From assembly GCA_020638135.1 (NCBI GenBank), contig JACKJE010000010.1:61452-125451 (forward strand): a stretch of DNA of 64,000 nt, given 5' to 3'. Of the stretch, positions 1-8,468 are shown piece after piece; position 1 is the first letter of the stretch; every line of letters starts with the position of its first letter. This DNA is from Methylobacteriaceae bacterium. GTDB lineage: Bacteria > Pseudomonadota > Alphaproteobacteria > Rhizobiales > Beijerinckiaceae. Both the position numbers and the translations under genes were made by a program. The notes below the pieces were generated by a model. The model was not told the origin of the DNA and searched no databases. It saw nothing but the letters and a program-made list of their open reading frames with translations.

Positions 1-1
1 C

Positions 2-223
2 TCGCTCGGCCTCTCGCCGCTGTTCGTGCAGTTCATCTTCGAGATCATCGACAAGCTGCACGCCGAAGGCATGACGATCCTGCTGGTCGAACAGAATCTG
101 TCGCTGACCGTGCGCCATGCCGACCGCTGCTACGTGCTAGAGCGCGGCGTGGTCGCGGTCGAAGGCGCGTCCGCTACCGTCGCCGACGATCCGCGCACGC
201 GCGCCGCCTATCTGGGGATGTGA
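2..223 (+). CDS. livF: Branched-chain-type ABC transporter ATPase, C-terminal fragment (LivF-like)
   Basis: Only the last 73 codons are in the window; the reading frame is open from base 2. The visible part carries the region just after Walker B, including the LLVEQN H-loop-type segment and the typical LivF ending (YVLERG... then AYLGM). LivF proteins are cytoplasmic ATPases that energise import of branched-chain amino acids or, in many alphaproteobacteria, of aromatic or carboxylic substrates. The stop lies directly before the LivH-type permease gene, so it belongs to one operon with the next two genes. The substrate cannot be read from this fragment. Confidence 0.9.
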   Translation, partial: SLGLSPLFVQFIFEIIDKLHAEGMTILLVEQNLSLTVRHADRCYVLERGVVAVEGASATVADDPRTRAAYLGM

Positions 224-224
224 G

Positions 225-1086
225 ATGGACGAACTTCTCCAGGCGCTCGTGCAGGGGCTTCTTCGTCGGCAGCGCCTATGGCCTGCTCGCGCTCGGCATG
301 GGTCTTGTCTACGGCGTCTCCGGCATCGTCAATTTCGCGCATGGCGATTTCGTTTCGCTCGGCATGTATTTGTGCTTCGCGCTCTTCACCGCCTTCGCGC
401 TCGATCCCTACGTATCGGTCATCTTCACGGTGCCGATCATGATCGCGCTCGGCGCGCTGGTTTATCGCTTCCTCATCAAGCCGATTGCGGGCCGGCAATT
501 GCTGATGGTCATTCAGCTCACCCTCGGCGTCGCGCTCCTGATCCAGAACGGCCTGATGATGGCTTTCGGCGGACAGCCGACGCGCGCGCCTTCGATGATC
601 GAATCGAAGCTCTTCCTCGTCGGCGACGTCGTCATCCGCGGCGCGCATCTCGTCGCCTGCATCGTCTCCTTCGCGCTGGCGATCCTGCTCTACGTCATGC
701 TGCAGTCGACCGACACGGGGCGCGCCATCCGCGCCGTGCAGCAGGAGCCGCGCGCAGCCGCCCTCATGGGCGTCGATGTCGGTCGCGTGCAGGTCATGAC
801 GTTTGCGATCGGCGTCGGCTTGCTCGCCATCGCCGCCGCGCTGCTGCTGCCGGGCTTGCCGATCCAGCCGACTCAAGGCCTGCGTTTCACCGTAATCACG
901 CTGCTGGTGTTCGTCCTTGGCGGCATGACGAATTTCGTCGCCATCATGCTCGGCGGCATCGTCATCGGCGTCGCGGAAGCCATCGGTACGATCTACATGA
1001 CGCATACGCTCGGGCAATTGCTGCCCTATCTCATCTTCGTGGCTATCATGCTGTTCCGCCCGCAGGGCTTGGTGTGGAGGAGCTGA
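225..1086 (+). pseudogene. livH: LivH-type ABC permease, frameshifted near its start
   Basis: This is an inner-membrane permease of the branched-chain amino acid ABC family: hydrophobic throughout, with the family segments GLVYGVSGIVNFAHGDF and a C-terminal FRPQGL. The natural start appears to be the ATG at 225, giving MDELLQALVQG as in family members, but that frame breaks down at the GGGG run at 254-257. The rest (FFVGSAYGLLALG onward) is in a different frame and reads to the stop at 1084-1086. Removing one G from the run restores a continuous protein of about 286 residues. The downstream frame alone has only a GTG at 220, which gives an N-terminus unlike the family. Either a sequencing indel or a real mutation. 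Confidence 0.88.
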
Positions 1087-1087
1087 C

Positions 1088-2074
1088 ATGCGCCCCGACT
1101 TCTGGCCCGCCCTGCGTTCGCCGATCCCCTGGGCGCTGCTTGCGCTTGCGGCGACAATGCCCTTCCTGTTGCCGAATTACTATCTGCACATCCTCACCAT
1201 CACGCTGGTCTATGCGGCGCTGGCGTCCGCCTGGAACATCGTCGGGGGCATAGCCGGCCAGATTTCGCTCGCCCACTCGCTGTTCGTCGGCGCTGGCGCG
1301 ATGCTGGCGAGCGCGCTGCTCGTCAAGCTCGGAATCAACATGTGGCTCGGGATGATCATCGCCGCCGCGGCTTCCGCCGCGATGGGCGCGGCGGTGTCCT
1401 TCATCGACTACCGCTTCCGCCTCGGCCACCTCTCCTTCGCGTTGATCACCATGGCCTTCGCCGAAATGGCGGAAATCTACGTCACCAATACGGAGTTTCT
1501 CGGCGGCGCCTCCGGCCTGTTCCTGCCGAAGGACAAGGGTGATCTCCTCGCGTTCCAGTTCGGCGGCATCAACGGCGTCTACTGGATCATGCTCGGCATG
1601 GCGGCAGCCTGTGTCGCCGTGAACTTCGCGATTCTATCCTCGCCGCTCGGCTACAACCTGCGCTCGATCCGCGACAACGAGAACGCCGCCCAGGCGATCG
1701 GCGTCGGCCTGCTGCGCAACAAGACGCTGGCCATGACGATCTCGGCGGTGCTGACCTCGATCATTGGCACGATCTACGCGCGCTATCTCGCCTTCGTCGA
1801 TCCCTACCTGCTCGTCTCGCCGGTCCTCACCATCGAGATCGTGCTGTTCGCCACCGTCGGCGGTCTTGGCACGGCGCTAGGCCCCGCGCTCGGCGCCTTC
1901 ATCCTCGCCCCACTGGGCGAAATCCTGCGCGGCCATCTCGGCGGCTTCCTGCCCGGCCTGCATTATTTCGTCTATGGCCTGGTGGTCGTCGGCGTTATCC
2001 TGCTGATGCCCGCCGGCGTATGGCCGTCCCTGCGCGACAGGGTCCTACGCAAGCCGGCGGCCGCGGGGAACTAG
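1088..2074 (+). CDS. livM: Branched-chain-type ABC transporter permease (LivM-like)
   Basis: This 328-residue inner-membrane permease is the second membrane subunit of the Liv-type transporter. It shows the family pattern: an N-terminal hydrophobic segment, ASAWNIVGGIAGQISLAHSLFVGAGA, then FRLGHLSFALITMAFAEM, and a C-terminal segment with GGLGTALGPALGAFILAPLGE. An AGGAG ribosome site lies about six bases before the ATG, and the gene follows livH by one base. Its stop codon overlaps by four bases the stop of the converging reductase gene. No substrate-binding gene is visible here; it may lie upstream of the window. Confidence 0.93.
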   Translation: MRPDFWPALRSPIPWALLALAATMPFLLPNYYLHILTITLVYAALASAWNIVGGIAGQISLAHSLFVGAGAMLASALLVKLGINMWLGMIIAAAASAAMGAAVSFIDYRFRLGHLSFALITMAFAEMAEIYVTNTEFLGGASGLFLPKDKGDLLAFQFGGINGVYWIMLGMAAACVAVNFAILSSPLGYNLRSIRDNENAAQAIGVGLLRNKTLAMTISAVLTSIIGTIYARYLAFVDPYLLVSPVLTIEIVLFATVGGLGTALGPALGAFILAPLGEILRGHLGGFLPGLHYFVYGLVVVGVILLMPAGVWPSLRDRVLRKPAAAGN

Positions 2075-3171
2075 ACGAAACTCCGCATCGACGGCAGGAT
2101 GCGCTTCTCGACCATGGCTGCGAAGAGCTCGCGGAACATGTCCTCCGTGTCGATGCACTCGCCGAAACCCGCCTGCCGGATCTTGATCGTGCTGACGAGC
2201 GCCGGCGGCGCAGCGCGATCGGTCAGCGAGGCCATGCAATAATCCGCATATTCCGCGGATCGGCCGAGCAGCCTGTCGAGATCGGGCTCGACAAGTCCGT
2301 TGCGTTTCGCAATCGAGCGCCAGATGTTCGCGCGCGCCGGTAGATATTCGGCGAGCCGCACGGGCTCGGGTTCGCCGGGCGCGATCGTCAGCGCGCTTGC
2401 GATCGCCGGCCAGACGTTTCGCCACACGAAGACATCGCCATTGGTGAAATTGAAGGTCTCGCCGCGCGCGGCGGGCGCATCCGCGGCCCAAGAAATGGCC
2501 CGCGCCAGAAGCCGCGCATCGACGGCTTCCAGAAGATAGTCGGAGCCGCCGGGATAGGAGAAGGGCAGCCCCTCCGCGCGCCGGATCGCAGCATAGGCGC
2601 CGAGCACGGTCATGATGTTCATGGCCGCGCCGATCGCGTCGCCGAAGATGATCTGCGGCCGGAAGATCGTGAACGCGAATTTTCGCCGCGCCGAAATGTC
2701 GCGCAAGAAATCTTCCTGCAGCCAGTAGAAATTCGCGTGCTCGTCGCGCGGCCAACGCTCCCGCGCGGGTACGGCGATGCGATGCAGATGCACGCCATAG
2801 GCCTTGGTGCCCTGCAGCAACGTGACATGTTCGAGCGCGCCGAGTTCGCACAGCGGCTCGACGAGATTGCGCAGCATCGCGAGATTGGTCGCCATCTGCT
2901 CCGGATCGCGCCAGCCCGCCACGAGCTCCGGTTTTTCATGCAACGCGCCATAGATGACGTGCGTGATACGCGGCATGGCCGCCACCGCCGCCCGACAACC
3001 GGCGGCGTCTGTCAGATCGAGCGGCACGTGGCGCCACGCGCTCGCCGCGCGCACCAGCGGCGCGCGTCGCGACACCGCAATCGTGTTCCACTCGGGAAGT
3101 CTTGCAAAATGCTCGACCGCCGCCTGTCCGACCACGCCGGAGGCGCCGGCGACCAGAACCGTCCTGTTCAT
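2071..3171 (-). CDS. PRISE-like SDR (progesterone 5-beta-reductase / iridoid synthase family)
   Basis: A 366-residue NAD(P)-binding short-chain dehydrogenase of the atypical/extended type. It opens with VLVAGASGVVG (Rossmann glycine motif, residues 4-14). It carries the two signatures of the PRISE family: LLQGTKAYG, which holds the catalytic Lys, and NFYWLQEDFL, which holds the catalytic Tyr. Family members reduce activated C=C bonds of enones in the cytoplasm. The ATG at 3171 is two bases from the stop of the cyclase gene, so translation is probably coupled; no strong ribosome site is seen. It ends convergently with livM. The natural substrate is unknown; the neighbours suggest breakdown of a cyclic or terpenoid-like ketone. 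Confidence 0.8.
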   Translation of the reverse strand: MNRTVLVAGASGVVGQAAVEHFARLPEWNTIAVSRRAPLVRAASAWRHVPLDLTDAAGCRAAVAAMPRITHVIYGALHEKPELVAGWRDPEQMATNLAMLRNLVEPLCELGALEHVTLLQGTKAYGVHLHRIAVPARERWPRDEHANFYWLQEDFLRDISARRKFAFTIFRPQIIFGDAIGAAMNIMTVLGAYAAIRRAEGLPFSYPGGSDYLLEAVDARLLARAISWAADAPAARGETFNFTNGDVFVWRNVWPAIASALTIAPGEPEPVRLAEYLPARANIWRSIAKRNGLVEPDLDRLLGRSAEYADYCMASLTDRAAPPALVSTIKIRQAGFGECIDTEDMFRELFAAMVEKRILPSMRSFV

Positions 3172-3173
3172 CG

Positions 3174-4199
3174 TCACACCACCGCGACTGGCGTCGCCGG
3201 CGAGCCGACCGCGCCCGGCAGCCGCAGCGGCGGTGCGGTCAACTGGAAGCGCCAGCGACCGTGCGCGCCGAGCCATTGCGCGAGCTCGGTGAAATACCAG
3301 AGTTCGCCGAGATGCACGCCCTGCTTGAACAGGCAGTGATTATGCAGCGGCAGCATCGGGAACGAGTCGCCCTCCGCCGGACGTGGCGGAAAGACTTCGA
3401 CTGCGAGACTGTCCGAGCAGATCGCGACGAGATCGGCGTCACTGATCCATTGCAACAGGCGCGCGTCGCGACCGTCCAGCGCGGCGCACGAGGAATGCAG
3501 CACGTTCACGTCGGGCTGCCTGTTCATCTCCATGATGAGATCGCCGTAGCCGGTGTAGAGGCACAGGAAATCGCCGGCTTCGACGCCGACCTTCTGCGCG
3601 TCGAGCGCGCGCATCAGGTCGTCGTATCCGACAAAAGCCTTCTTGCGGCCGTAGATGCGATGGAGATCGACCAGCACGCCGCGCCCCTGCACGCCTGATG
3701 TCGCGAAATTCTCGACGCCGAGCTTGTGCGCGCCGAAACCCTCCTTGGCGTCCTCTGGCCCGATAAGGTCCACGCCGCCGCGCCAGCCGTTGTAGTAGAC
3801 CTTCTCCGGCACGCCGTCGCCGTCGGCGTCGAACATCTGCCCGACATGGCTCAGGCCGTCCCATTGCGTCGAATATTGTAGATAGAGCAAGACGGCGTCG
3901 TCGCAGACGATGTCGCAATATTCCGCGCAGATGTGCGAGAGCTTGAAGTTGAAATTATAGGCCGCGCCGCCACGCTTCTCGTATTGCAATTGCGGCGCCT
4001 TGCGGTGCGCGAAGATTGCATTGCCGCCGGGATAGTCGAGCGGCAACGACAATGTAAAGGCGATGCCTTCCTTCACCTCGCGCGCGGCGGCGACGCGCCG
4101 CTCGGGGGTGAGCAGGTTCATCTTGCCGCGCTGGTCGTCGTCTCCGAAACGGCCCCAGTTCGAGCCTTCGGGTTTGTTGACCCATCGTTTGGTGGTCAT
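3174..4199 (-). CDS. Cyclase-family hydrolase (kynurenine formamidase-like fold)
   Basis: A 341-residue protein of the cyclase family (Pfam cyclase, PF04199), a group of metal-dependent hydrolases that includes kynurenine formamidases and ring-opening hydrolases. It has the long-form hallmark STQWDGLSHVG, whose Asp and His are expected metal ligands, and later segments GVLVDLHRIYG and DFLCLYTGYGDL. An AGGGAG ribosome site sits nine bases before the ATG. The gene lies between an enoyl-CoA hydratase and a PRISE-like reductase on the same strand. From this context I infer hydrolytic ring opening or lactone hydrolysis in a catabolic pathway; the exact substrate cannot be told. Confidence 0.82.
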   Translation of the reverse strand: MTTKRWVNKPEGSNWGRFGDDDQRGKMNLLTPERRVAAAREVKEGIAFTLSLPLDYPGGNAIFAHRKAPQLQYEKRGGAAYNFNFKLSHICAEYCDIVCDDAVLLYLQYSTQWDGLSHVGQMFDADGDGVPEKVYYNGWRGGVDLIGPEDAKEGFGAHKLGVENFATSGVQGRGVLVDLHRIYGRKKAFVGYDDLMRALDAQKVGVEAGDFLCLYTGYGDLIMEMNRQPDVNVLHSSCAALDGRDARLLQWISDADLVAICSDSLAVEVFPPRPAEGDSFPMLPLHNHCLFKQGVHLGELWYFTELAQWLGAHGRWRFQLTAPPLRLPGAVGSPATPVAVV

Positions 4200-4217
4200 T
4201 GCGTTGCTCCCTTTGTC

Positions 4218-4328
4218 GTCATCGCGAGGAGCTCGGGCGAAATCGCCAAAGGCGATTTCTGCCGAAGCGACGTGGCGATCCAGAGCCGGGTTGTGGCTTC
4301 TGGATTGCTTCGCTGCGCTCGCAATGAC
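4218..4328. repeat. Dispersed palindromic intergenic repeat
   Basis: The space between the cyclase and hydratase genes is filled by a palindromic element. Its ends are inverted repeats of 11 bases with one mismatch (GTCATCGCGAG at 4218-4228 and CTCGCAATGAC at 4318-4328). Inside is a perfect nine-base-pair hairpin (GAAATCGCC, loop AAA, GGCGATTTC, 4239-4259) and a second imperfect inverted pair around TCCAG/CTGGA. The wording of the ends resembles a high-copy intergenic repeat known from Bradyrhizobium-type genomes. It is transcribed inside the presumed minus-strand operon and could fold in the mRNA. Confidence 0.75.
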
Positions 4329-4331
4329 GCC

Positions 4332-5072
4332 TCACTTCTTCATAAAAGCCGCAATGCGCTCCTGCGAATCCGGCCCGCGTCCCTCGCTCCTGTAAATCTC
4401 GTGCGCGAGCCCGGCCGTCAGTGACAGCCCCTCGGTGTCGTCGACGAGTTTCTTGTTGGCGCGATGGCTGAACCACGAATTGCCGAGAATTTCCTTTGTC
4501 AGCTTGTCGACCTGCGTCTCGAACATATCGTCGGCAAAGCAGATATTGGCGAGCCCCATGGCCTCGGCTTGCGCGCCGGAATAGGTGCGGCTCGTAAACA
4601 TCATCTCCTTGGCCTTGGCCGCCCCCACGCGGCGCGGCAGACGCTGGCTCATGCCCCAGACCGGCGTCAGCGCCCATTTGCCATGCGTATCGCCGAACTT
4701 GGCGTTGGCTGACGCCACGATAATGTCGCCGGCCAGCGCCAGTTCGAGCCCGCCCGTGTAGCAATGGCCATGCACGGCGGAGATCACGGGCTGCGGCAGG
4801 TTCGCGAGCTTCTCGATTGTCTCGCCCTGGAACCATGGTTTTGGCGGCTTCGCGCCGGCCGCAATTCCAGCGAGATCGTTGCCGGCGCAGAAGCACTTGC
4901 CGGCGCCGCGCAGCAGCACGAGGCCGATGCTGTCGGTCTGCTGCGCTATGGCGTCGACATGCTCGCGCAAGAGCATGAACATCTCGATCGTCAGCGCATT
5001 CAGCTTGTCCGGCCGGTTGAGGGTGAGAATGGCGGCGCCATTCCTGTCCTCGCGCGTGAGGGGTTTCTCCAT
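4332..5072 (-). CDS. Enoyl-CoA hydratase/isomerase family protein
   Basis: A 246-residue crotonase-fold protein. Visible signatures are the N-terminal LTLNRPDKLNALT, the oxyanion-hole segment AGKCFCAGNDL, and AVHGHCYTGGLELALAGD in the position of the second oxyanion-hole glycine. Family enzymes hydrate or isomerise enoyl-CoA thioesters in beta-oxidation-like pathways. Length is normal for the family. The start is supported by AGGAGG six bases before the ATG. It lies nine bases downstream of an SDR gene on the same strand, which could supply the following 3-hydroxyacyl dehydrogenation. Confidence 0.88.
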   Translation of the reverse strand: MEKPLTREDRNGAAILTLNRPDKLNALTIEMFMLLREHVDAIAQQTDSIGLVLLRGAGKCFCAGNDLAGIAAGAKPPKPWFQGETIEKLANLPQPVISAVHGHCYTGGLELALAGDIIVASANAKFGDTHGKWALTPVWGMSQRLPRRVGAAKAKEMMFTSRTYSGAQAEAMGLANICFADDMFETQVDKLTKEILGNSWFSHRANKKLVDDTEGLSLTAGLAHEIYRSEGRGPDSQERIAAFMKK

Positions 5073-5081
5073 GCGCGCCTC

Positions 5082-5870
5082 CTAGCCGCCGACGCCGGGA
5101 ATCGTCTGCCCGCCGCCGTGCACGTTGATCTTCTCGCCATTGATGTAGCCGGCGTAGGGCGAGACGAGAAAGCGCACGGCGTTGGCGATGTCCTGCGGCT
5201 GGCAGACGCGCCCGTAGGGCATGTGCTTGTCGAGCGCATGGATGTCGTCGATCCCCGCGGCGCCCTTCACCAGCCGCGTACCCATGTCGGTTTCGACAAG
5301 GCCGGGCGCCACGACATTGACGTGCGTTCCGTGGCCGCGCTCCTCCTTGGCGAGTGTGTAGGCCAAAGCTTCCATCGCGGCCTTGGCCATGTTGTAGGGA
5401 GCGCCATTGGCGCCCATCTTCAGCGTCGCCACGCTCGAGATCATGATGATGTCGCCGCGCGGGCGCGTGCGCATGGAGGGGATGATGCGGCGGCTCAGCC
5501 AGTGCGGCGCCATGGCGTGCACGGTCAGGAGCCGTGCGATTTCTTCCGGTTCGGTATCGAGCACTGATCGTCCGCGCGAAGCGATGCCGGCATTGTTGAC
5601 GAGAATGTCGACGAAGCCGAAATCGGCGATGGCGCGGTCCGCCATTGCGACGACCTGCTCGTGGTTTTCCATGGACGCCGGATAGGCTTTCGCGCGCACG
5701 CCGAGCCCTTCGAGCATCGCTACGGAGTCTTTTGCCGAATCCTCGTCGCGCCGGTAGCCGATCGCAACATCCGCGCCGTCCTCGGCCAACGCCATCGCGA
5801 TCGCGCGGCCGATGCCGCGCGACCCACCTGTCACCAGCGCCACGCGCCCCTTCAGCGGCTTTACGCTCAT
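5082..5870 (-). CDS. Short-chain dehydrogenase/reductase (classical SDR)
   Basis: A 262-residue classical SDR. It has the cofactor motif TGGSRGIG near the N-terminus, NNAG in the fourth strand region, and the catalytic Ser with Y-x-x-x-K (YNMAK). I chose the ATG at 5870 because GGGAG lies nine bases upstream and because family members begin just before the LKGRVALVTGG strand; the frame stays open further upstream to 6020. The enzyme likely oxidises or reduces a hydroxy/keto intermediate, probably working with the hydratase gene nine bases downstream. The first gene of the minus-strand catabolic group. Confidence 0.88.
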   Translation of the reverse strand: MSVKPLKGRVALVTGGSRGIGRAIAMALAEDGADVAIGYRRDEDSAKDSVAMLEGLGVRAKAYPASMENHEQVVAMADRAIADFGFVDILVNNAGIASRGRSVLDTEPEEIARLLTVHAMAPHWLSRRIIPSMRTRPRGDIIMISSVATLKMGANGAPYNMAKAAMEALAYTLAKEERGHGTHVNVVAPGLVETDMGTRLVKGAAGIDDIHALDKHMPYGRVCQPQDIANAVRFLVSPYAGYINGEKINVHGGGQTIPGVGG

Positions 5871-6049
5871 CGGTTTCGCTCCCGTTGCCTGTCTTGTTCG
5901 CGCCATTGTTGCGCATGTCATGGCGACGCGAAACCATCCACGCTCGCATGGCGGGTCTGCCCGGCGGAATGTGTTTCCGCGTCGCGGAACGGACGTGACC
6001 CTGCTATAAGCATGGCTCAAACGGGACGAGGCGCCCGCCGGGAGGACAT
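5871..6049. promoter_or_regulatory. Divergent promoter region between two SDR genes
   Basis: This 179-base gap separates the two divergent groups of the catabolic block, so promoters for both must lie here or overlap the gene starts. I see ribosome sites on both sides (GGGAG for the minus gene, GGGAGGA for the plus gene) but no promoter or operator I can support. Confidence 0.45.
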
Positions 6050-6859
6050 ATGCTCGACAATCTGTTTTCGCTCGATGGCCGTATTGCCGTCGTCACGGGC
6101 GGATCGCGCGGCATCGGCCGCATGATCGCGGAAGGATTCCTCGCCTACGGGGTCAAACGCGTCTACATCACCGCCCGCAAGGCGGCGGCCTGCGACGCCG
6201 CGGCGAAGGAAATGACGGCGCTGGGCAAGGGCGAATGCATTTCCATTCCCTGCGACCTCTCGACGCTGGACGGCATCAAGACCTTCGGCAAGGCGCTCGC
6301 CGAGCGCGAACAGAAGATCGACATTCTCGTCAACAACGCCGGCGCCGCCTGGGCCGCTGATTTCGACCAGTTCCCGGAAACCGGCTGGGACAAGGTCGTC
6401 GACCTCAACATGAAGACGCCCTTCTTCCTCGCCAAGGAGCTTGCGCCGCTGCTGCGCGCCGCCGCCACGCCAGAGCGTCCCGCCAAGCTCATCAACATCG
6501 CCTCCATCGACGGCATTTTCGTCAATCCGCTCGAGACCTATCCCTATGCGGCGAGCAAGGCGGGCCTCATCCATCTCACGCGCCGCATGGCTGTCCGCCT
6601 CATCAAGGATCACATCGTCGTCACGGCGATCGCGCCCGGCCCGTTCCAGTCGGACATGAACACGGCGGCGCGCGACCATGCGGATACGGTGGCGAAACGT
6701 GTGCCGGCCGGCCGCATCGGCGTGCCCGAGGACATGGCGGGCGCGGCGATCTTCCTCGCCTCGCGCGCGGGCGACTACGTCGTCGGATCGACCGTCGCCG
6801 TCGATGGCGGCGTCGCTTTCGGCCGGGCCGGCTTCGAGGGCGGCGGCTGGAGCGACTGA
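6050..6859 (+). CDS. Short-chain dehydrogenase/reductase (classical SDR, RhlG-like)
   Basis: A 269-residue classical SDR with VVTGGSRGIG at residues 15-24, NNAGAAW, a catalytic Ser in NIASIDG, and Y-x-x-x-K in YPYAASKAG. The overall pattern, with an N-terminal LFSLDGRIAVVTGG and a conserved FASRAGDYVVGS-type ending, resembles RhlG-type 3-oxoacyl reductases. GGGAGGA stands before the ATG. It is followed after 26 bases by an MDR enone reductase and probably forms an operon with it. Substrate unknown; it points away from the minus-strand group across a shared promoter region. Confidence 0.87.
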   Translation: MLDNLFSLDGRIAVVTGGSRGIGRMIAEGFLAYGVKRVYITARKAAACDAAAKEMTALGKGECISIPCDLSTLDGIKTFGKALAEREQKIDILVNNAGAAWAADFDQFPETGWDKVVDLNMKTPFFLAKELAPLLRAAATPERPAKLINIASIDGIFVNPLETYPYAASKAGLIHLTRRMAVRLIKDHIVVTAIAPGPFQSDMNTAARDHADTVAKRVPAGRIGVPEDMAGAAIFLASRAGDYVVGSTVAVDGGVAFGRAGFEGGGWSD

Positions 6860-6885
6860 AGGGCAAGGCAAGCGGGAGGGAATAC

Positions 6886-7887
6886 ATGGGCGCGATCAAC
6901 AGGCAGGTGCTTCTCGTCGAAAAGCCGCGCGGCAAGCTGGCGCTATCCAACTTCCGGCTCTCGGAAGGGGCCGTGCCGTCGGCTGCCGATGGCGAGGCGC
7001 TGCTGCGCGTGCGCTACATTTCCCTCGATGCCGCCAATCGCGCGTGGATGCAGGGCGCGACCTACCGCTCGGCAGTCGACGCCGGCAGCGTCATGGCCGG
7101 CGGCGCCATCGCGGAAGTGGTCGAGAGCAAGGCGCCCGGATTCGCGAAGGGTGATCTCGTCTTCGCCGATACAGGCTGGCAAGACTATGCGGCCCTGCCC
7201 GGCAAGCAGCTCATCAAGGTTCCGCATGTCGAACCGATGACGCATCTGCTCAGCGTCTATGGCATCGCGGGCCTCACCGCCTATTTCGGCCTGCTGCGCG
7301 TCGGCGAGCCGAAGGCGGGCGAGACAGTCGTCGTCTCGGCGGCGGCGGGATCGGTTGGTTCCCTTGTCGGTCAAATCGCGAAGATCAAGGGTTGTCGCGT
7401 GATCGGCGTCGCCGGCGGCGCCGAAAAATGCGCCTGGCTGAAGAGCGAGCTCGGATTCGACGAAGCCGTCGACTACAAGGCCGGCGACCTCTACGCCGCG
7501 CTGAAGGCGGCGGTGCCCAAGGGCATCGACGTCTACTTCGACAACACCGGCGGCGACATCCTCGAAGCCTGCCTGCCATTGATGAACCTGCACGGCCGCA
7601 TCGCCTGCTGCGGCGCGGTCTCGGCCTACGACGGCGCGCCGCCCGCGGCCGGCCCGCGCGGCCTGCCGGGCCTGCTGGTCGTCAAGCGACTGCGCATGCA
7701 GGGCTTCATCGTAATGGATTATTACGCAGAGCGCGGCGATGCGCTCGCCGATCTCCGGCAATGGGTCGCCGACGGCAAGCTGAAGGTGCAGGAAGACGTG
7801 GTCGACGGGCTGGAGAATACGCCGGCCGCGCTCATCGGCCTGCTCGCTGGCGAGAACCGCGGGAAGCGGATGGTGCGTGTGGCGTGA
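6886..7887 (+). CDS. NADP-dependent zinc-free MDR oxidoreductase (prostaglandin/leukotriene reductase-like)
   Basis: A 333-residue medium-chain dehydrogenase/reductase. It opens with NRQVLLVEKPRG and carries the nucleotide motif SAAAGSVGSLVGQIAKIKG (about residues 149-167). The C-terminal half contains DVYFDNTGGDILEACL and GRIACCGAVS, typical of the CurA/PTGR group. These enzymes reduce the double bond of alpha,beta-unsaturated ketones with NADPH and lack the zinc ligands of alcohol dehydrogenases. GGGAGGG precedes the ATG. Its occurrence near a second, unrelated enone reductase (the PRISE-like gene) supports a pathway that handles unsaturated ketones. Confidence 0.88.
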   Translation: MGAINRQVLLVEKPRGKLALSNFRLSEGAVPSAADGEALLRVRYISLDAANRAWMQGATYRSAVDAGSVMAGGAIAEVVESKAPGFAKGDLVFADTGWQDYAALPGKQLIKVPHVEPMTHLLSVYGIAGLTAYFGLLRVGEPKAGETVVVSAAAGSVGSLVGQIAKIKGCRVIGVAGGAEKCAWLKSELGFDEAVDYKAGDLYAALKAAVPKGIDVYFDNTGGDILEACLPLMNLHGRIACCGAVSAYDGAPPAAGPRGLPGLLVVKRLRMQGFIVMDYYAERGDALADLRQWVADGKLKVQEDVVDGLENTPAALIGLLAGENRGKRMVRVA

Positions 7888-7964
7888 TCGCGCGTCGGCC
7901 GGCGACCGGAACTCGGCCGCGGCTTGCGGATCGGCGATTGTTTGATGGCGACCCGCCGTCTGCG

Positions 7965-8345
7965 TCACGGGTTGAGCGCGATCATCGTGCAGTTGACCGG
8001 AACCGATGAGGTGACCGTGGTCACGTGCCCGCTACCGCTCGTGTCTTCGAGCAGGAGCGCGTCGCCGGTCTGAAAGTCCCGGCTTTGCCCGTCGCTCGCC
8101 GTGACCCGGAAGCGTCCTGAAAGGCAGCATAGAAGCTGCCGGCCAGGCGTTGGATGAGGTTTGTCTCCTCCCCAGCCGACCGGCAATTGAATGACGACGA
8201 ACCCGGAAGCCGCCTGAAACGACGAAACCGCGAGGGGCGCCGCGGGCGGCGCGAACTCCTGTGTGGACGTGGCCAATTCGCGGGCGTCGAAGTGACTTTC
8301 CCCGCGGTCGTCGGCGTACAGACGCAGATAGCCGAACGAAGCCAT
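7965..8345 (-). CDS. Small cupin-domain protein
   Basis: A 126-residue single-domain cupin. The N-terminus MASFGYLRLYADDRGESHFD and the segment ASDGQSRDFQTGDALLLEDTSGSGH match small cytoplasmic cupins often annotated as uncharacterised. The frame is open to 8429, but GGAG seven bases before the ATG at 8345 and the family N-terminus favour the shorter start. The expected first cupin motif is weak (PHPTPGRQLLCCLSG), so metal binding is uncertain. It faces the MDR gene tail to tail. Function unknown. Confidence 0.72.
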   Translation of the reverse strand: MASFGYLRLYADDRGESHFDARELATSTQEFAPPAAPLAVSSFQAASGFVVIQLPVGWGGDKPHPTPGRQLLCCLSGRFRVTASDGQSRDFQTGDALLLEDTSGSGHVTTVTSSVPVNCTMIALNP

Positions 8346-8468
8346 TCGCATTCTCCGGCGCTGACGCGCGACTTCATTCCGCTTTGTTCGCCCGAAGGCC
8401 AAAGCCGCAACCGCGAATGCTTCACGCATGCGACCGCGGCGATGATCGATTGCAAGCGTCCCACCGGC

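Noticed and set aside
220..260. GTG at 220 as the real LivH start
   Set aside because: It would give an Arg/Ser/Cys-rich N-terminus unlike LivH, whereas the ATG at 225 gives a family-like N-terminus that is only out of frame by one base.
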